Assembly (NCBI GenBank): GCA_930367215.1 | Contig: OV884056.1 | Coordinates: 47,988,308-48,052,307, forward strand | Source of the DNA: Pollenia angustigena | Taxonomy: Eukaryota; Arthropoda; Insecta; Diptera; Polleniidae | Direction of reading: 5' to 3' | DNA length: 64,000 nucleotides | Shown: positions 12,753 through 23,817 of the stretch, piece by piece | Layout of the letters: each line of letters opens with the position of its first letter | How positions within the stretch are numbered: the first letter of the stretch is position 1 | Position numbers and translations under genes: made by a program | The notes under the pieces: generated by a model | The model's input: the letters and a program-made list of their open reading frames with translations, nothing else | The model's database searches: none | Told to the model about the DNA's origin: nothing

Positions 12753-13742
12753 TCAATTTGTGATGTTGGTTGGTTGGTTATCGTGGTAGCACGCACAGGT
12801 CCAGGCGCGCAGCAAGTAGAGCCGACAGTGGCTCCGTTTTGACACCACACAACTCGTCAAGAAATTGGAACCCCCTATCAGACTTGAACCAGGGGGCAAT
12901 GCCGAGGTGGTTAGAGCCAGCCCGTTGCGTTGATATATTTCAGCAGGCTGTTGAGTCCCACCCGCGATATCTCCGAGAGTCCCTGTGAGAAGGTAATTCC
13001 CGAATAGTCTGTGTCGCGTTGAGTTAAACGCCGGGCAATCACATAGAAGATGAAATACTGTCTCCTCAGTTCCAGGTTCCCTGCAGCTGCGGCAGCATTC
13101 ATTGAAAGGGAGGCCGAGTCTCATAGCGTGCTTGCCAATCGTCCAGTGACCAGTAAGCACGTTTGTAAGTCTTGACACGTCCTTCCGACTGAAGTTGAGA
13201 AGTCGCTCAGAGCGACCTATGTCATATGTGGGCCACGTTTCCCTGGTAGCCCTGCAGCCATCTAGTTTCCTCCATTTATTGTCAGCCATATCCAGATAGT
13301 GCCTGAAGATTTCGCTCCTGATAGTTCCCAGGGGTGTTGCGACTGAAAATATAACCTGTGAAATATCAAGAGCTGCTCCAGTTTTGGCCAGCCCATCCGC
13401 CTGTTCATTGCCGTAATGGTCCCTATGCGCAGGGATCCATATTAAGGCAATGTCAGATAGGCTGCCCAGTTTGGACAGTTCTTCCCTACACTGGTTGACG
13501 AGGATGGATGTTGTTTTATGTGACTTCAGTGACATCAGAGCTGCCTGGCTATCGACGAAGATGCCAATTTTGCCGCTGATGTTCCTACCGTATAGCGTTC
13601 TGCATGCCTCTCTGATCGCCAGTATTTCAGCCTGAAATACGCTGGCCCAATCTGGCAGACGAAAAGAGAGGTTCACATGTAGTTCCTCCGAGAAGACCGA
13701 GAAGATGTACAACCGCCTTATTTCGGTCGAAATATTCGTCAT
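12753..13742 (-). pseudogene. 3' fragment of an R1/LOA-type LINE: RNase H and C-terminal CCHC-like region
   Basis: A 329-codon open frame. Family motifs are FQAEILAI (about residue 36), DSQAALMSL (about 64) and WIPAHRDHYGNEQADGLAK (about 101-119), giving the Glu and two of the Asp residues of RNase H. The first Asp (in the usual TDGS block) is missing because the copy is truncated just upstream. In WIPAH the usual Gly before His is Ala. A CRSCREPGTEETVFHLLCDC motif (about 217) is the C-x2-C-x8-H-x4-C cluster found after RNase H in R1/LOA-type elements. The frame runs into a 3' tail of CCAA units (TTGG on the + strand, 12766-12779). It has markedly higher GC than its surroundings and so is probably young. 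Confidence 0.85.
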
Positions 13743-13963
13743 CCATAAAAAAATCTAAGAGCAATTGAAAAAAAAAATTTAAAACAGATTTAAATTTAGC
13801 CCTTTAACCTTCGCCTTACCAATAGCCATCCGGGCTACCATTTCGGTTTTATTTCTTTCTTAACTTTCTTAAATTTGCTTCAGTTAAAAGCACATTTTTC
13901 AAACCAAAAAATACATTAGATAAAACTAACTAACAAAACAATTGTTTCCTTTTATAAATATCA
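13743..13963. other. Short AT-rich spacer
   Basis: It lies between the LINE fragment and the foldback element. Nothing is recognised. Confidence 0.4.
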
Positions 13964-13972
13964 GATTTTTGA

Positions 13973-15943
13973 GGCGGCATGAAATAACCCCACAAAATAT
14001 AACCCCCCAAAAAAATAATGAAATAACCCCCCAAAGCATGGGGCCTTATTTCATATGCAATAAAGCCTCAATTTTAAAAATGAAATTATCCCCCAACGAA
14101 ATGAAATAACGCCCCAAACTTCCCTAATTTTTGGGGGATTATTTCATATGAAATAAAACCACAATTTCTGAAATGAAATAAGAGCCCAATATATGTAATA
14201 CGGCTCCATGAAAAGTCCCCCAATGAAATAACGCCCAGGAAATAACCCCCAATGAAATAAACCCCAAAAAATAGGAAATAACACCCAAAAGCTGTGAATG
14301 AAATAACATCGAAAAATAAATGAAGTAAACCCCAAAACGAAAACGAAACAACCCCCAATATTTGGAAGTTATTTCATATGAAATAACACCCAATGATGAA
14401 AATGAAATAACCCCCAATGAAATTAACCCCATCAGCAACAAAAATGAAATTATGCCCAAAATTCATAAAAAAGACAGTTTCACCAAGGATGAAGTCAATA
14501 TGGACCAACATCAAAGTCGCAAAATTATTGAAATGAATCGTGTGGAGGCCCGCAGGCGTGTTCTTCATAATAAGGATATATTCGGTTCAAAAATTTTGCC
14601 GCAGTAGATCCTTGTAGCCCCTCTATTTTTGCAGTTCGGAAGACAATTTGCCTTTTACGTTTGGCCTTTACACAACTACATCCACTGTTTAAATATAATT
14701 GTTTTTCACTTAAAGAATATAGAAAATTGCTGTTTCTTCGTTTTCCACTAACAACTTCGAATTCCATTTTTTTAAATATTAACACGAGATGATGTAAAGC
14801 GTCCGAACTTCGATGCACAACTGAAAATATTTTATGTTTTACAACAACTCAACTCAACATGCAAGGCAGATTTTACTTCTATGTTGACACTGTTATTCCA
14901 AAAAACAACAGATACTTAAATTCTCAAAAAAAAAAAGGAAAAAGATCAAACTAAGCAAATAAAATAAACCCCAAATAAAATGAAATAACCTCCAAAAACA
15001 AACAGCTTTAAAAATGAAATAACCCCCGAATCAAAAATTAAATAACACCCAAATTAAGCACGCGATGAAACAAGCCCCGAATTTTAAAAATTTGTTGGGT
15101 GTTATTTCATTGGAGATTATTTCATAATTTGAAAACCCCAAATGAGGAATCAAATAATTCCCAAAAAAAAAAAAAAAATGAAAAACGGCCCAAAAATATT
15201 GGGAGTTATTTCATATGAAATAACAACCAAAAATGTATGAAAAAAATTGGGGAATATTTCATTTCTCGTTTGGGCGTTATTTCATTGGGGGGCTTTTCGT
15301 GGAGCCTGTAATACAATTAATTATACAGTTTTGCTTTAAAGAATCACGCGAAAGATATCATGATATGATATACCAAGCACAAGCTTCGGCAACTAAGGCT
15401 TTTCTGCATAGCCGGCCTTCGGCCGGTCGCAATTACTTTTTCCTCTGTGGTATAACAAACACCGGCTTCGCTAACTAAGGCTTCTCTGCATAGCGCCAGG
15501 ATTTTCTCCTCTATAGTATAAAAGTACCGACTCGACCCGGCTACGCAGAGATGCTTTAGTTAGCGAAGCCGGTGTTTGGTATACCGTAGAGGAAAAAGTC
15601 ATTGCGCCCGTCCGAAGGCCGGTTATGCAGGGTAGCTTTATTTATTGAAGCCGGTGTTCTGTATACCAAAGTGGACAAATCCTTGCGCCCAAAAACGTTT
15701 TCATTATAAATTTGAAAATGAAATAATCCGCCAAAAAATATATTGGGGCTTAATTTCATAATGATTTTTTGGGGATAATTTCATATGAAATAATACCCCA
15801 ATTAAAAAAAAATTAAATAACAAACCAAACAAAATGAACTAACCCCCCATAAATCGTTTTTGTTGTTCTCTGTACAAACTTTTGGGAGGTTATTTCATTA
15901 GTTTTTTGGGGGGTTATATTTTGGGGGGTTATTTCATGCCGCC
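13973..15943. mobile_element. Foldback/Mutator-like element with GAAATAACCCCCAA arrays (FB copy 1)
   Basis: The element is 1971 bp with inverted ends GGCGGCATGAAATAACCCC and GGGGTTATTTCATGCCGCC. Flanks are GATTTTTGA (13964-13972) and GATTTTTAA (15944-15952), an 8/9 match to a 9-bp duplication as in Foldback/Mutator elements. The arms are irregular arrays of a roughly 15-bp motif ATGAAATAACCCCCAA, with the opposite orientation on the far side. The centre (about 15350-15690) holds inverted GC-rich units with GGCTTCGCTAACTAA and GCCGGCCTTCGGCCGG. Several overlapping ORFs (14086-14607, 15233-15759) are frames of these repeats, not genes. About 14465-14935 is non-repetitive filler of unknown origin. 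Confidence 0.85.
15360..15690. repeat. Central GC-rich inverted array of FB copy 1
   Basis: Units contain the block CCGGCTTCGCTAACTAA, a GCCGGCCTTCGGCCGG hairpin and TCCTCTATGGTATA-like sequence. The first part runs + and the second part runs -. The same unit is found at 27920-28335 and 37350-37700. Confidence 0.8.
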
Positions 15944-16321
15944 GATTTTTAAATGGAACATCAGACAAACAGTTTCTTGATGGAGAATAAATAAAACCTG
16001 CTGAAGAAAAAATCTTTCTACAGGTCCTGATAAGCACAAAATTGTATTAAATTCTATGAATACACTTTTTATATACGGATAGCTGTCTTTATTTGGATAG
16101 ATGTGTTTGCTCTTGTCACTGAGGAAACTGACAAATTCCAACTCCAAGTTTGATGTCCTAGATTCACCATCATCTCTATCTACGAAAACAACAAAATCAG
16201 CGTCTTCTATACTGGTGCTTCTACTTTTGATATTTCCAGGTGCCATTTTAAGTTTTTTGTAATTTTCCCTAGAGTATAAATTGCAAGAATTTTGAATCTT
16301 TGCCTTTCTTATGTCAGCCAA
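15944..16321 (-). pseudogene. hAT transposase relic, C-terminal dimerisation (hATC) region
   Basis: On the - strand a frame reads through YPYIKSVFIEF then LSGPVERFF, and a second frame continues SSAGFIYSPSRNCLSDVPFK. This corresponds to the Pro-Val-Glu-Arg and Ser-Pro-x-Arg-x-x-Leu-Ser blocks of the hATC domain near the end of hAT transposases. One frameshift separates the two parts (about 16010-16030). FB copy 1 interrupts it at 15943, just after the LSDVPFKN segment, and a hAT MITE interrupts it at 16322. Beyond that MITE, KLRW-like coding text near 17371-17385 suggests that the relic continues. It cannot be functional. Confidence 0.72.
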
Positions 16322-16322
16322 C

Positions 16323-17362
16323 TAGTGCAGGGATACTATCGATATTTTCTACTATCGATGTTTATCGATAGTTCAGATTTCACTATCGATATATCGATAT
16401 TACTATCGACTGAATGTTTGTTATTGTGCAGGAAATAAAATTTAATAATTTTTTTGTAAGGCTACAGTACGTTGTTTTTATCACTTTATTGAATGTATGA
16501 GACGTTTGTATATACGCACGTTATTGAAGATGGCAGCTTTTAAAAATTGATAAGTACGTTTCTGAAGGAACCGAAGTAACAGGGACTATAAGATATTCCA
16601 TTGAAACTTAAAAAAATTTTCTAAATTCTAAACCCAAAAAGGTAATCAATCTAGCGGACTTATCCTCTAATGGTCGTTCATTGTTTTGCCCTATGCTTGC
16701 AATTGCATTTGGATTTTCATTTTTTTTTTACAACATTACAAAAATATTTGACATTTCAGTCCCTATATAAACATGTACAAATTTCGACTTAAAGGCCTTT
16801 AATTAGCAGTAAAAAGCATTGCTAAGTCTGAGTTCATACGGATCATGTCTTATTGAGAAGATTCTTTCTTTTTCTTCTATGAACATGAATTGGCGTTCAA
16901 ATGATTCATGTCATGTTGACGACATGTTTTTTATTTTGTATATTCGTGCGTTTGCATGTGTGCTTTTTTTGTATTGAAAACAATAACAAAATTAAACAAC
17001 GAATGAAAAAGCAAAACGTAAAGACAGTAAATGCATCTGTGTACTCGTTTCTTTGCCCCTCGTCCATCTTTTCTATAAAGTAGCAATCATGTCAATAAGA
17101 CTTGAGCCGTATGAACACAGACTAAGCAATCCACACCACTCGTGATTCTTGTTGTTTGTATTCATTGCTGAAATTCAGCGCGAATTAATAATAGCAAGTA
17201 AAAACGTGGCAAAAAACTGTGTGTGTATAGCTGCTGTAACATGTCTTCATAGCTGTATTTTAAATAATAAAAATATCGATATTTATGTTTTTCCTGTTGA
17301 TATTTTCAATATTTTAAGACTATCGATAATATCGATAGTCTATCGATAGTTTCCCAGCACTA
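16323..17362. mobile_element. hAT MITE with clustered TATCGATA motifs
   Basis: The element is 1040 bp with a perfect 8-bp duplication CAGCCAAC (16315-16322 and 17363-17370). Its ends are TAGTGCAGGGATACTATCG and the inverse of TAGTGCTGGGAAACTATCG. Eight exact TATCGATA palindromes sit in the two subterminal zones, four within 16333-16403 and four within 17273-17350. The middle is AT-rich and has no transposase; the 60-66 codon ORFs there are accidental. Confidence 0.88.
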
Positions 17363-17370
17363 CAGCCAAC

Positions 17371-17978
17371 GCAACTTAGAACTAGGATAATATTTCAGGA
17401 GTGGGATCTATATGATATCTATTTGTTTTTAATTTGTCTTTATAAAAACACACGTCAGCATTAACATTTGTTGCGGTTTAGGCCTATATAAAATTATTGA
17501 CCGACAATCAGAAAGTTTTATGCTTTTTTTTTTTTTTAGCAATTTTAACTAGCTTGAGTAAAATATCATGATTCTTAACAGCTTAAACCGAACTTAAATG
17601 ATTTTCAGGAGGCGAATTTATATTGGAGTCATGGTAAGTTATGAACCAATCATCCCAAAATTCTGCAGAGTGATTTCTGGTATTAAAAAACATAAATTTC
17701 AATACAGCGGTGAAATTAGTTTTAGCGTTTACCTTGAATTTCATAAGGCTGCTAAATATGGGATCTCAGGTAAATTATTGACCTTATATGACAAAATTGC
17801 ATGATATTTTTTTGGCCATATGAAGCTTAGATGAAACAAATTGTACCGCAATATCGATATCTGCTACGGTTTAAAGCTTATTTAATTAATTTCCGAGAGA
17901 AGGGCTTATATGGTGCGTATAGTAAATAATGGACCGATATCACGAAATTTATTAGTGTGATTTCTAGTCATATAAAAC
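17371..17978 (+). repeat. Body of a fly-type interspersed repeat
   Basis: The text is of the type found in the repeat family at 4217-5166: TAAATTATGGACCGAT-like phrases near 17635 and 17925, and TGTGATTTCTAGTCATATAAA just before the next insertion. It continues after 18880, so the hAT element in between split it. Confidence 0.55.
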
Positions 17979-18871
17979 TAGGGATTGCTGTTCGGTTTTA
18001 ACCGAAACCGAAACCGCGGTTTTAAATGCCTAAAAACCGAAAACCGGCAAAAAAAACCTCGGTTTTAGCTTTTACTTTAACAATGTATTTATGCTTGAAT
18101 AAATGGCAAATTAAACATCATACTCGTACTTCATATACAAAAACTTTATAAATAACAGCCTTCAACAATGACAAGGTATTTCAAAATTCTTAAAATTCAA
18201 AATAAGTACTAAGAAGAACAAATGTTATCTTTATAACTCTTAAGTACACACCTTATTTGTGAGGCCTAAACTGCCACCTGGGCCACTTGAATTTTGTATG
18301 GAGTTTCTTGTGGCTTTAGAAAAAACTCGCACTAACGAACCCCTGGGCAAGGCTGGGGTTACTTTTATATGTATGGAGTTTTATGGCTATAGCAGGAACA
18401 TTTTGTTGGGAAATAAAATAATTTTTCGAAAAAACAGAAAAGGAAGAATTCTTGTGTGTTGTGTATGCTTTTTGAAACGTTTCATTTTGATTTTATTTAC
18501 TTCAGTACATATGTATATTATAGGGAAGGTGGGTACAATATGCACAAAATTTTTATTTGGCCAATTGCCGAATTGAGGAATACATAAAGTTTCGGTCTAC
18601 TATACTTAATAATTATTTAACAAAAACTGGAAAAGTCAAAAAATGACTGGCCAGGCCCAGGTATACACTTAAGGACGAATAAAAGTACCTGAATTGAAAC
18701 AAAAAAAAAAAAAAAAAAAAAATTGTTTTATGTGCACAAAAATAAATATGTTTATGTATGAATTTAACTTTGATATTTTCAAAACCGAAAACCGAACCGA
18801 AACCGACCGTTTTTAATCATTTTAAAACCGAAACCGCGGTTTCACATTTTTACGGTTTTTAGCAAACTCTA
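17979..18871. mobile_element. hAT MITE with ACCGAAACCG subterminal repeats
   Basis: The element is 893 bp with a perfect 8-bp duplication TATAAAAC (17971-17978 and 18872-18879). Its ends are TAGGGATTGCT and the inverse of TAGAGTTTGCT. Both subterminal zones are runs of ACCGAAACCG and CCGCGGTTTT (18000-18065 and 18783-18858). There is no transposase; the 105-codon ORF at 18259 has no domain. Confidence 0.88.
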
Positions 18872-18879
18872 TATAAAAC

Positions 18880-19397
18880 AGTGATGTATTAAATTTTATT
18901 ATGATAACATTATTTATTACGGTTTTATGCGTAGTAAACTATTTTATGGGAGTAGGGTTTATATGGGGCCTGTGGTAAATTATGGACCGATCTTCAGGAA
19001 AATTAACTGTGTGATTTCAAGTCGAATAAAACGAACTTGTGGAAAATCTTATATAATTCCGTGCATTTTTCTACCATTAATGTTAGTTTTTGTGACCAAA
19101 TTACCAATATCTTAGGGTGGTGGTTTCACATTTTGATTCAGAATTCTGATCCTACTGAACCGATTTTGCTGGATTTCCAACGCAAACTGCTACAACTACA
19201 AGCAATTCAACACCAAGTTAGTTCAATTCTTTTAAGGTTTTCAAAAGTGAGCGTGTTTTCAACAGACACACACAGATGGACATGGCTAAATCGACTTAGA
19301 ATTCCTCAAGGAACCAGAATATATATACTTTATCTGGGTCTCAAATGAATAATAGAAAAGTTTCACACGGAATGACAAACTTAGTATACCCTCATTC
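18880..19397. repeat. Interspersed repeat pieces in opposite orientations
   Basis: 18880-19090 continues the forward repeat (ATATGGGGCCTGTGGTAAAT). From about 19095 to 19397 the text is the reverse complement of the head of the 4217-5166 family (AAAGTGAGCGTGTTTTCAAC, CATGGCTAAATCGACTTAG, CGGAATGACAAAC, ATACCCTC). Two family copies have therefore met head to tail or one is rearranged. Confidence 0.65.
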
Positions 19398-19404
19398 ACC
19401 ATTG

Positions 19405-19853
19405 CACGCAGGGAAAAAACATGTTGAAATAAAAAATTATTTTTAAAGAAAATTTTAAACATATTATGTTTAATTTAACCATATTATTGTCAGCGACAAC
19501 CATATTATGGTTAAATTAGTCCTCCGTCAAGAAGTCACATTTTTATTATGGTTGCCTCTAAACATGTTATGGCTAAATATGAAAATAATTTGTTTTTAAA
19601 TTTACTATATTATTATCCTCTTTTCGAAGAGTAACATGCTATGGTGTTACACATATTTTAGTTTTTTTTACCATAACATGTTCGGAGGCAACCATAACAT
19701 GGTTGTGCTTTCTTGATTTAGAACTTATTCAACCATAATACAATTGACGGTGACAACAGTATGGTTAAGTTATTATTATTATTATATAAAAATTTTATTT
19801 AAAAATAGTTTTATTGGAGGTGTCCATATTTAAACATGTTTTATCTCTGGGTG
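19405..19853. mobile_element. Short MITE of the CACGCAG family
   Basis: The element is 449 bp. Its left end CACGCAGGGAAAAAACATG and right end CATGTTTTATCTCTGGGTG are inverted. The interior is rich in CCATAATATGGTT-like words, as in the 1.3-kb elements at 20692 and 23818, which share the terminal CACGCAG(A/G)GA. The flanks (TG and TA) do not show a clean duplication. Confidence 0.65.
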
Positions 19854-20690
19854 TAGTTTTGTTGGCAGATATAAAAATGTGTCAAAAATGTATTGCTTCA
19901 AAGTGGGAACTCGCCATATAAAATTCATGTCTTCCGTAAGCGCAATGTTAAGCAAAACTCTTACATTTCTCCCTTACAAACCTGCTTCGTTGGAAGCTCA
20001 ATTTTTTATTGGGATATTTGTATTGATTTAAAATTTGGCAACGACAACTTTTAAAATAGCTTCTATGTCACGGCGATATCAGCAGAGTTGGAAGACCAGC
20101 GCACACTAAGAAGGCAGAGAAAGAAATCCGGTCGACTGGACGCAGCTGGGCCGAAATAAAACTAGAAGCTAGTGAAAGGATTGCTTTAGATATCTTTGGA
20201 ATTTCCGGGGAAAAAAATATGAAATACACATGTCACGGCAAAATATCGACCCCTAACCGCGAAAATAGCGTAAGCGCCTAAAATAAAATTTTACAGGAGA
20301 GAGCTTTTTAATTGTATTTAATATAAATTTTGTCGCTTACAATAAAATTGTTCTTGCTATAAAATCGTAATGGTACCTTATGTGACCATGACATTTTAGG
20401 AGATGATGCAAGTGTTGCCAATAAAGTCATTTATTAAAAAAAAAAACGAAAATTGAAAATGATTTTTTTTTTTTTTTTTTTTTTTTTAATAATTTATTTT
20501 TATTATTGAATCTTTCTTATCGAAATTTGCAATATGTATTCAAATCTTAATTCTACTTGTTTTTTATTAGTTGTTACCAGTGTAACCACTAACTGCTGTA
20601 TTCAAATTTTAAAAATGTCTTCTAGTTAGGCTCAAAGTTCAGACACCGAGCGAGGTAGTTAGGGTGGGCCATTAGTTTATCGATGTAGCT
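19854..20690. other. Decayed repeats and poly-T tract
   Basis: 19905-19990 matches, inverted, 31787-31885 (AAATTCATGTCTTCCGTAAGCG; GCTTCGTTGGAAGCTC). A pure T run lies at about 20463-20487. No gene is seen. Confidence 0.5.
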
Positions 20691-20691
20691 A

Positions 20692-22007
20692 CACGCAGAG
20701 AAAAAATATGGTTGGGCATGGTTACGGCAACAACAATATGTTTAATGTAACAATATATTGTTGTCGTACACAAATAATTGTTATTTTTATTTAATATCAA
20801 CAATATTATAGTTACTGTAAACATATCAATGTTTATCACAATTATGAATTTGAGTATTGTTGACCGAAAAATAATTATTTTTCTAACAACTTAATTATGA
20901 TAACTTTCTAAACATATTATATTTCTCACAACCATATCATGATATTTAATAGCCATAACATGATAACTTTCTATACATTTATCATATTATGTTAAAGATG
21001 CAATCAAACTATTTTTACTCTAATCATATAATGTTAGCGCCATTTGTAAAATAATTTTGAAGAAGTTGTGTCGTTTTTTTTATTTGCGAGCGGTTAAACA
21101 ATTAAAAGATAAAATTCCATAAAAAAAATAAGTTTAAAGAAATTAAAAAATTAAAATATAAGCGCAGTTCATTCAAGTATTAGTGATGTAATAGTGCAAA
21201 TGCAAAATATCATAGTTTTTTTGTAAAATCCAACAACAAAACACACAGAGATTTCGTTATATTTTATAAAAGTGCTACGATATTTCTGTGGTTTTCATGG
21301 GCAACCGCGTATGTCTTAAAACAAATTGTTCAGGAAAGCCGAACAACCATTCTAGATCAAACTATGGGCTAGGTATTGCACATTTTAAACTTTGTGATTA
21401 CGTTAAAAAATCGGAATTGATCCATCTTTTTTCAAAAAAATGTAAAGAGCGTTCAAAATTAGGCAATATGGCATCAACATCTTAAAATCGAAAAAATGGG
21501 CACACGCGGTTGCCCATGAAAACCACAGATTTTTCATTTGCTCTTTTGCAAGCCTTATATTGAACTCCGCTTTTTGATTAACATTAAAAAAAATTGTAAA
21601 AAGCCACAAAATAAAAAATCGATTCAAAAATATTTAAATTTATTTTGTATTTTGATGACAGCTATGAAAGGTGCTGTATCATAATACGATTGCTTCTAAA
21701 TTTATTATGATTAACATGATGATAATATGATTACTTCTTAGCTTATTATGATTAAAATGACAATAATATGATTAATTTCTTAGCTTATTATGATTAACAT
21801 GATAATAATATGATTCCTTCTTAACATATTATGATTAACAGAATAATAATATGATTAAGGGAAAAATATTATGATGTAATAGTACGAGTATATTTAGTCA
21901 TAATATGATTCAATAATAATCTTAATATGGTGACTACAATCATAATTATTATCATAATATGTTGCTCTTAGAATATGTTTACCACAACCATGTTTTTTCT
22001 TTGCGTG
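20692..22007. mobile_element. 1.3-kb CACGCAG-family element, copy 1
   Basis: The element is 1316 bp with inverted ends CACGCAGAGAAAAAA and TTTTTTCTTTGCGTG, flanked by TA on both sides (20690-20691 and 22008-22009). It is nearly identical to 23818-25134: I count only about five differences by eye, one of them in a T run. An internal inverted pair, CTGTGGTTTTCATGGGCAAC (about 21283) and its complement (about 21512), encloses about 205 bp. The right half is a loose array of TTATGATTAACATGATAATA words. The small ORFs (65 and 74 codons) have no domain. Confidence 0.85.
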
Positions 22008-23276
22008 TAATTGAATATTTTTTAATTTCCTCCTGTAGCCCGTTTCTGAGAAAGGCATGAGAAAATATCATTTTAAACAAAAAATAAAATAAATATTTTT
22101 ACAAAAGCAAAAAGAAACCAAGCTTAATAATAAAATAGATATATGTATACATATTTACAAAAACCGAGATCAAAATGGAAAATTTTTAAATTAAATCAGC
22201 TTTGATAACAGTATTATAAATATTCTTTATTCTTAAAAAAATCGGTTCATAAATAAACGGGTTAAAGACCCAGTAAAATCTTCGCCTACAAAATAATATG
22301 TTAAGTAATCAGAAACACATAAAAGCACTACATACAATTCTACTGAAAAACTAATGAATTTTACAAGGGTTGTGCCAAAATTAACAAATTCAAAAGTAAT
22401 TTTTTTATCTAAATACATCCAGAAAAAAGTAGTTATCGAAGTTCTTATGGAAGAAAGCTACTAAATAACGAGTGAAAGAAGCTATCCATTTTGAAAAAGT
22501 TTTTACTGGGAGACAAACATTTCTTTCTTGCCGGAATAATGGTTTTGGCACAAAAGTGTACATATAAGATAAGAATATCAGGTATCAATCATATTTTGTA
22601 TATGTATATAAGAAGTATTAAATGTTCAAAATAAGCCAAGTCGGTCCATTACTTTCCCTCGAAATTTTGCTTTTGCCGATACATATTTTAGGAAAGAGAC
22701 AAACAATTTCGAGGAAAATTTTCACAATAGGGATAAATATAAAAATTTAAGCTGCCTTGTTTCTAAATATATCTTTTTTTCTAATAAACAAACATATAAA
22801 AATATTTACAATTATCTTATTTCGAAGACTAAGGGGCTTATAGTGTAAAACGCAACGCCAACAATTTCATTAAAAGCTAAAACAAAATCAAAAATATTTT
22901 ATAAATTTGTTGTTGCTTTCTACAGACATTCATATTATTTTTTTTTCAATTTTTGACGCCACAAAATAGAAGTGTTTGAAATTTAAAAATTCAAGATGAA
23001 TTTCTATGGAAAGTAACAACAAAATTATAAAATATTTTTGATTTTGTTTTTGCTTTCGTCACTTTTTTAGAAAAAATCATCAAAACGTCACTTTGTTAAT
23101 ATCTGAACAAAAAATTGTCAAGATGACGATAACTCGTCAAATCTGGCAGCCCTGTTTTTATTATATTTATTTCTTTTGTTGACGTTTCGCTTTTATTTGA
23201 CACTTAATTACTGGAAATATTCCAGTATAAACAGAATTTGTTGTGTCTGTTTTCGCATTCAAATACAGAAACACTT
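22008..23276. other. AT-rich stretch with an inverted pair and a hAT-like end
   Basis: A stem is formed by AAACAAAATCAAAAATATTT (about 22880) and AAATATTTTTGATTTTGTTT (about 23027). CAAATCTGGCAGCCCTG at 23137-23153 looks like the right end of a CAGGGCTGCC hAT element, but no left end was found. No gene is supported. Confidence 0.45.
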
Positions 23277-23817
23277 TTATCTCATAAATCGAGAAACGAT
23301 GGAATTTCTTGTTTCACATTTCATGTAAGAAATATTACGATGCGAGAAATACAGAAACGAGCTACTGGATAGTGGGGACGTTGAGATCTCTGTGGATAAT
23401 ATCATTACGTATATACCATGGGGCGCAGACAATTTGTCGTAATATTCTAGACTGTCTTCTTTGAAGCTTTTGGATATTAGATGCGCATGCAGTACCCCAT
23501 AATTGGATGCCATATGTCCATATTGGTTTTATGATGGACTTGTATAAGAGAATTTTGTTGTCTAAGGACAAGTTTGAGTTTCGACCGAGAAGCCAATGTA
23601 GTTGAGCTGCTTTAAGTTTCATAGCCGTTATTTTCGCTTCAATATGACGCGACCAGGTCAAGCGTCTATCTATATGAATTCCCAAGTACTTAACATGGTT
23701 TTCTACCGGAACAGTGATGTTATTTATTTTTACAGCTGGGCACGTTTGTCTTCTGAGCGTGAAAGTTAAGTGAGCACATTTAGCCGGGTTAACCTTTATT
23801 CTCCATTTAACTAGCCA

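Noticed and set aside
12770..12988. 72-codon forward ORF, plus 13450-13635
   Set aside because: Antisense shadows of the RNase H frame.
14086..14607. Several overlapping ORFs on both strands with Phe/Gly/Ile- or Asn/Glu-rich proteins
   Set aside because: They are translations of the GAAATAACCCCC repeat arms of a foldback element in different frames.
23137..23153. hAT end CAAATCTGGCAGCCCTG
   Set aside because: No matching left end or duplication was found, so only the end is noted.
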